Assembly (NCBI RefSeq): GCF_004522215.1
Contig: NZ_SDLR01000002.1
Coordinates: forward strand, 372,001 to 436,000
Length of the DNA stretch: 64,000 nucleotides
Direction: 5' to 3'
Source: Ammoniphilus sp. YIM 78166
GTDB taxonomy: Bacteria; Bacillota; Bacilli; Aneurinibacillales; RAOX-1
A model generated the notes under the pieces. That model did no database searches. It was not told the origin of the DNA and saw only the letters and a program-made list of their open reading frames with translations. The stretch's first letter is position 1. Each line of letters begins with the position of its first letter. A program made the translations under genes and the position numbers. Positions 61,241 through 64,000 of the stretch are shown here, one piece after another.

Positions 61241-63652
61241 TTGCAGTCAAGACCGCTGTATTGGATCAGTCTACTCGTGGCTTTGGGCATGATTCTATCG
61301 CATCTCGCAAGACAAGGAGAGTACGGATACTTGCTAGCAACTTTAGGTGGTGTACTTGTTTGTTCTGGATATTCGCTCCTTGCCCTAGCGGGAAGGGAAC
61401 GGCTGATCGCCGTCCTCTGCTTTCTAGCAGGTTTTTCTTACTATGCGTGGGTGGATGGATCCAACATCACCATGTTGAAAGAGACGGATAAAGAGATCAT
61501 CGTGTCGGGGGTTATTGCCTCTCCACCTCGTGTCGATGGAGACCTTGTGCGACTTCAATTAAAACTGACCAGCGCAGGAGGGCGAGAGGTGAGGGAGAAA
61601 GTGGAGGCCCGGATCCTACTCCAGAGCCAAGATGAGCAAACCCTCGCAAGAAAACTAATCGTAGGGGAACACCTAACCTTTTCCGCTCGCATAACCCCTC
61701 CTGATCTTCCTCGAAACCCAGGAACCTTCAATTACCGACAATTCCTCTATAATAAGAAGATTCATTGGATTGTTCATTCTTCTGCTTGGTCTAAGCTGGA
61801 AGTACGCCCAGCTTCGCCATGGAGACTTGATGTTCGGCTTCATCAGCTGCGAAACTTCCTTAGCGTATCTCTCGAACGAAGCTTCCCGGAAGATGCGGCA
61901 AAAGTGATGAAAGCTTTGCTCTTAGGCATCCGATCAGACTTGCCGATAACCGTAACGGATGTATACAGCAAGCTGGGGTTGATTCACTTGCTCGCCATAT
62001 CCGGTCTGCATATGAGTATTATTTCAGGAGGGATTGTGGCTTTTCTGCGGTTTGTTGGACTAACTAGAGAAACAACCAACCTAGCAACCATGGGGGCCAT
62101 CCCCATCTACATTGTATTGGCAGGAGCTTCGCCCTCCATTGTTCGATCAGGGATTATGGCCATGGTTGTCCTGTGGGGCCTTTATCTTCATCGTCCGCGA
62201 GAAGGGTTAAATTTATGGGGGACGGCATTGCTTATTATGCTGCTAATCGATCCTTATTACATATGGGATATCGGATTTCAATTATCTTTTCTAGTTACAT
62301 GGGGGCTTATTCAATTCGTTCCTCTAATCATGCCTTGGTTTAGCAGATTTCCTTTAGTCATCTCTTCTCTATTAGCCGTATCTCTCACGGCTCAGCTAGT
62401 ATCCTTTCCTCTCAGCATTTTTTACTTCCACCAGTACCACCTCCTATCATTAGCAGTTAATATATTATTTGTACCCTTATTTTCTCTGATTATCATTCCG
62501 TTTGGTTTTGCCTTGTTTGTTATGGGGCTGATTCACCCAAGCTTGGTATGGCTTTGGACGGTAGGGATTGACCAGCTTCTACTCGGATTGGGTCCTATAC
62601 TGGAGAAAATCACGGTTTGGCCCGTTTTTCAATTGTATATCCCGTCACCGCCCTTGTGGTGGTTGGGACTATATTACATTGTTCTTTATAGCGGAATATG
62701 GATAATAAAGAGAAATAAGGGGTTCTGGCTCCTGTCCTTAGGCCTAGTTGGGATCACCCTTTTTATCTTGCAGTTGGATAAAAATAAGGTTGAGATAACC
62801 TTTTTAGATGTGGGACAGGGTGATGCGATCGTAGTTCAAATGCCCCAAAATCTAGTCTATCTCATTGATGGCGGTGGCGTTCTAGCTTATGATAAAGAAG
62901 ATTGGAAGAAACGGCAGAAAACCTTTGATCCGGGTAAAGACATTCTGCTCCCTTTTTTGAAATCGAAAGGAATTCAGAACATCGACAAGCTAATCATGAC
63001 GCACGGGGATGTAGATCACATAGGAGGATTAGCTTCTATTGTGAGAGAAATGCCGGTTGGTCTAGCGCTCTTTAATGGCATAGCTCCCACAGGCAAGGAG
63101 GAAAAAGAGCTTTTCGAGCTTCTAAAGGAAAAAGGTGTCCCCATTTACCAAGGAAAGCGAGGAATGGAATGGTCGGAGGCAGCAGATATAAAATGGAAGA
63201 TCCTCCATCCGGGTATTCTCCAAGCTTCGGCCTCGGGAAATAATCAATCGCTCGTTTTGCAGCTTGAAGCTTATCATTATAAAGTGATGTTCACTGGAGA
63301 TGTGGAGCGCGAGGGGGAGTTGGAGATCTTGGAGAACTACTCGCTCGCTCCCGTTCATGTGCTTAAGGTAGCTCACCATGGAAGCAACACGTCGACGATC
63401 GAGGAATGGGTGAAGGCACTTCAACCGGCTATTTCTGTCATTTCAGCAGGGCAGAAAAATCGCTATGGCCATCCCCATAAGCAGACGGTAGAAAACCTAA
63501 AAGCCGTCCCTAGCCGAATTTATCGAACAGATGAGCAGGGGGCTGTGATACTCGAATTACATCCAGGAAAAATTCGGATTTGGTCTTACCTGCAACTTTT
63601 TGAGAAGGACCGGCGTCAGAAAGATATCAGAGGGGGGAACACAAGTGACTGA
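61241..63652 (+). CDS. comEC: competence DNA channel protein ComEC
   Basis: 803-residue polytopic membrane protein that carries single-stranded DNA into the cell. An N-terminal DUF4131-like/OB region (IVSGVIASPPRVDGD), the Competence domain with many helices (SKLGLIHLLAISGLHMSIIS, DIGFQLSFLVTWGLIQF), and a C-terminal metallo-beta-lactamase-like domain (ITFLDVGQGDAIVVQMPQ, THGDVDHIGG, KVAHHGSNTST) are present. The start is TTG with AAAGGGGG upstream. The nuclease-like motif is intact, so it may degrade the non-transforming strand. Confidence 0.95.
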   Translation: MQSRPLYWISLLVALGMILSHLARQGEYGYLLATLGGVLVCSGYSLLALAGRERLIAVLCFLAGFSYYAWVDGSNITMLKETDKEIIVSGVIASPPRVDGDLVRLQLKLTSAGGREVREKVEARILLQSQDEQTLARKLIVGEHLTFSARITPPDLPRNPGTFNYRQFLYNKKIHWIVHSSAWSKLEVRPASPWRLDVRLHQLRNFLSVSLERSFPEDAAKVMKALLLGIRSDLPITVTDVYSKLGLIHLLAISGLHMSIISGGIVAFLRFVGLTRETTNLATMGAIPIYIVLAGASPSIVRSGIMAMVVLWGLYLHRPREGLNLWGTALLIMLLIDPYYIWDIGFQLSFLVTWGLIQFVPLIMPWFSRFPLVISSLLAVSLTAQLVSFPLSIFYFHQYHLLSLAVNILFVPLFSLIIIPFGFALFVMGLIHPSLVWLWTVGIDQLLLGLGPILEKITVWPVFQLYIPSPPLWWLGLYYIVLYSGIWIIKRNKGFWLLSLGLVGITLFILQLDKNKVEITFLDVGQGDAIVVQMPQNLVYLIDGGGVLAYDKEDWKKRQKTFDPGKDILLPFLKSKGIQNIDKLIMTHGDVDHIGGLASIVREMPVGLALFNGIAPTGKEEKELFELLKEKGVPIYQGKRGMEWSEAADIKWKILHPGILQASASGNNQSLVLQLEAYHYKVMFTGDVEREGELEILENYSLAPVHVLKVAHHGSNTSTIEEWVKALQPAISVISAGQKNRYGHPHKQTVENLKAVPSRIYRTDEQGAVILELHPGKIRIWSYLQLFEKDRRQKDIRGGNTSD

Positions 63653-64000
63653 AGCAGATCTGATCAGAGCTGCGCAAGCGGGCGATCGCGACGCCCTGAT
63701 TCAACTCTTGAGAAATATAGAAAAGTCGGTTTATAAGACGGCTTATTATATATTAAAAAATGAGCAAGATGCTATGGATGCTGCCCAAGAAGCATTGATT
63801 AAAGTGTACAACAAGATTGATACATTCCAGGAAAAGGCCAAGTTTTCTACTTGGGTTCAAAGAATTGTTACCAATATATGCATTGATCACTGCCGCAAGC
63901 GTAAAGAGACCATGTCGATTGATGAACATGAGCTGCCGCTTCAAGATCAAACCGATGTGGAAGAGGAAGTGCAGATGACCTACATGGCAAAGGATATTCG
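63645..64000 (+). CDS. ECF-type sigma-70 family factor, 3' end cut by window
   Basis: The first 118 codons start with GTG overlapping the comEC stop by 8 bases. Region 2 is clear: GDRDALIQLLRNIEKSVYKT, NEQDAMDAAQEALIKVYNKI, FSTWVQRIVTNICIDHCRKR. The typical linker follows (MSIDEHELPLQDQ). Region 4 and any anti-sigma gene lie beyond the window, so the type (SigW-like or other) cannot be fixed. Confidence 0.9.
   Translation, partial: MTEADLIRAAQAGDRDALIQLLRNIEKSVYKTAYYILKNEQDAMDAAQEALIKVYNKIDTFQEKAKFSTWVQRIVTNICIDHCRKRKETMSIDEHELPLQDQTDVEEEVQMTYMAKDI

Overview
The window is a stretch of a low- to mid-GC Gram-positive endospore-former of the order Bacillales. The evidence is gene order shared with the Bacillus subtilis yrv/yrr and yqe/com regions, T-box leaders, a complete sigK, gerP-type spore genes, yyaC, and strong AGGAGG-type ribosome binding sites. 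Many biosynthetic and spore features would suit a Paenibacillaceae-like soil bacterium (the Brevibacillus/Ammoniphilus side), but the exact genus is an inference. No rRNA, tRNA, transposase, prophage or CRISPR was seen.

Layout. 1-14160: end of secF, a CDF metal exporter, a recJ-position gene that has lost its nuclease motifs, apt, relA, dtd, a secreted SH3b-amidase, hemZ, then T-box-controlled hisS and aspS. 14160-18090: a 6S RNA directly after aspS, followed by an accessory block: a sigma-54-type promoter, an iron alcohol dehydrogenase, an 87-residue unknown protein and a tungsten/molybdenum aldehyde ferredoxin oxidoreductase. 18170-36520: conserved tRNA-modification, sulfur, DNA-repair and cell-wall genes (tcdA, rarA, yczE-like, cymR, iscS, mnmA, TPR, PRC-barrel, AI-2E, T-box-alaS, ireB, ruvX, yrzB, mltG with a highly structured leader, trmR, trhP1, trhP2, class B PBP).

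36540-46040 is an accessory and spore region. It holds scattered gerP-type genes interleaved with LysM and Hsp20-like spore proteins, three small Sm-like proteins, sigK, and a minus-strand unit consisting of a ureohydrolase with the hallmarks of the nickel-dependent guanidine hydrolase GdmH followed by a complete Ni/Co ECF transporter (M, PDGLE, Q, O). 46100-52610: a 33-residue zinc-ribbon protein, zur, a RefZ-like TetR regulator, then the yqeG-yqeH-aroE-yqeI-nadD-yqeK-rsfS-yqeM ribosome/NAD cluster. 52610-64000: yyaC, comER, comEA, an insertion of metY, a saccharopine-dehydrogenase-like gene and asnB, then comEB, yggT, comEC and the start of an ECF sigma factor.

The most interesting points are: (1) the RecJ ortholog in which every DHH catalytic motif has been replaced although the reading frame is intact; (2) the apparent guanidine hydrolase-nickel transporter operon; (3) the sigma-54-driven alcohol/aldehyde oxidation operon with an unknown small partner; (4) four consecutive stem-loops in front of mltG; and (5) the spore-protein cluster with Sm-like and Hsp20-like families. 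Functions are assigned by reading motifs and gene order; no database search was run.
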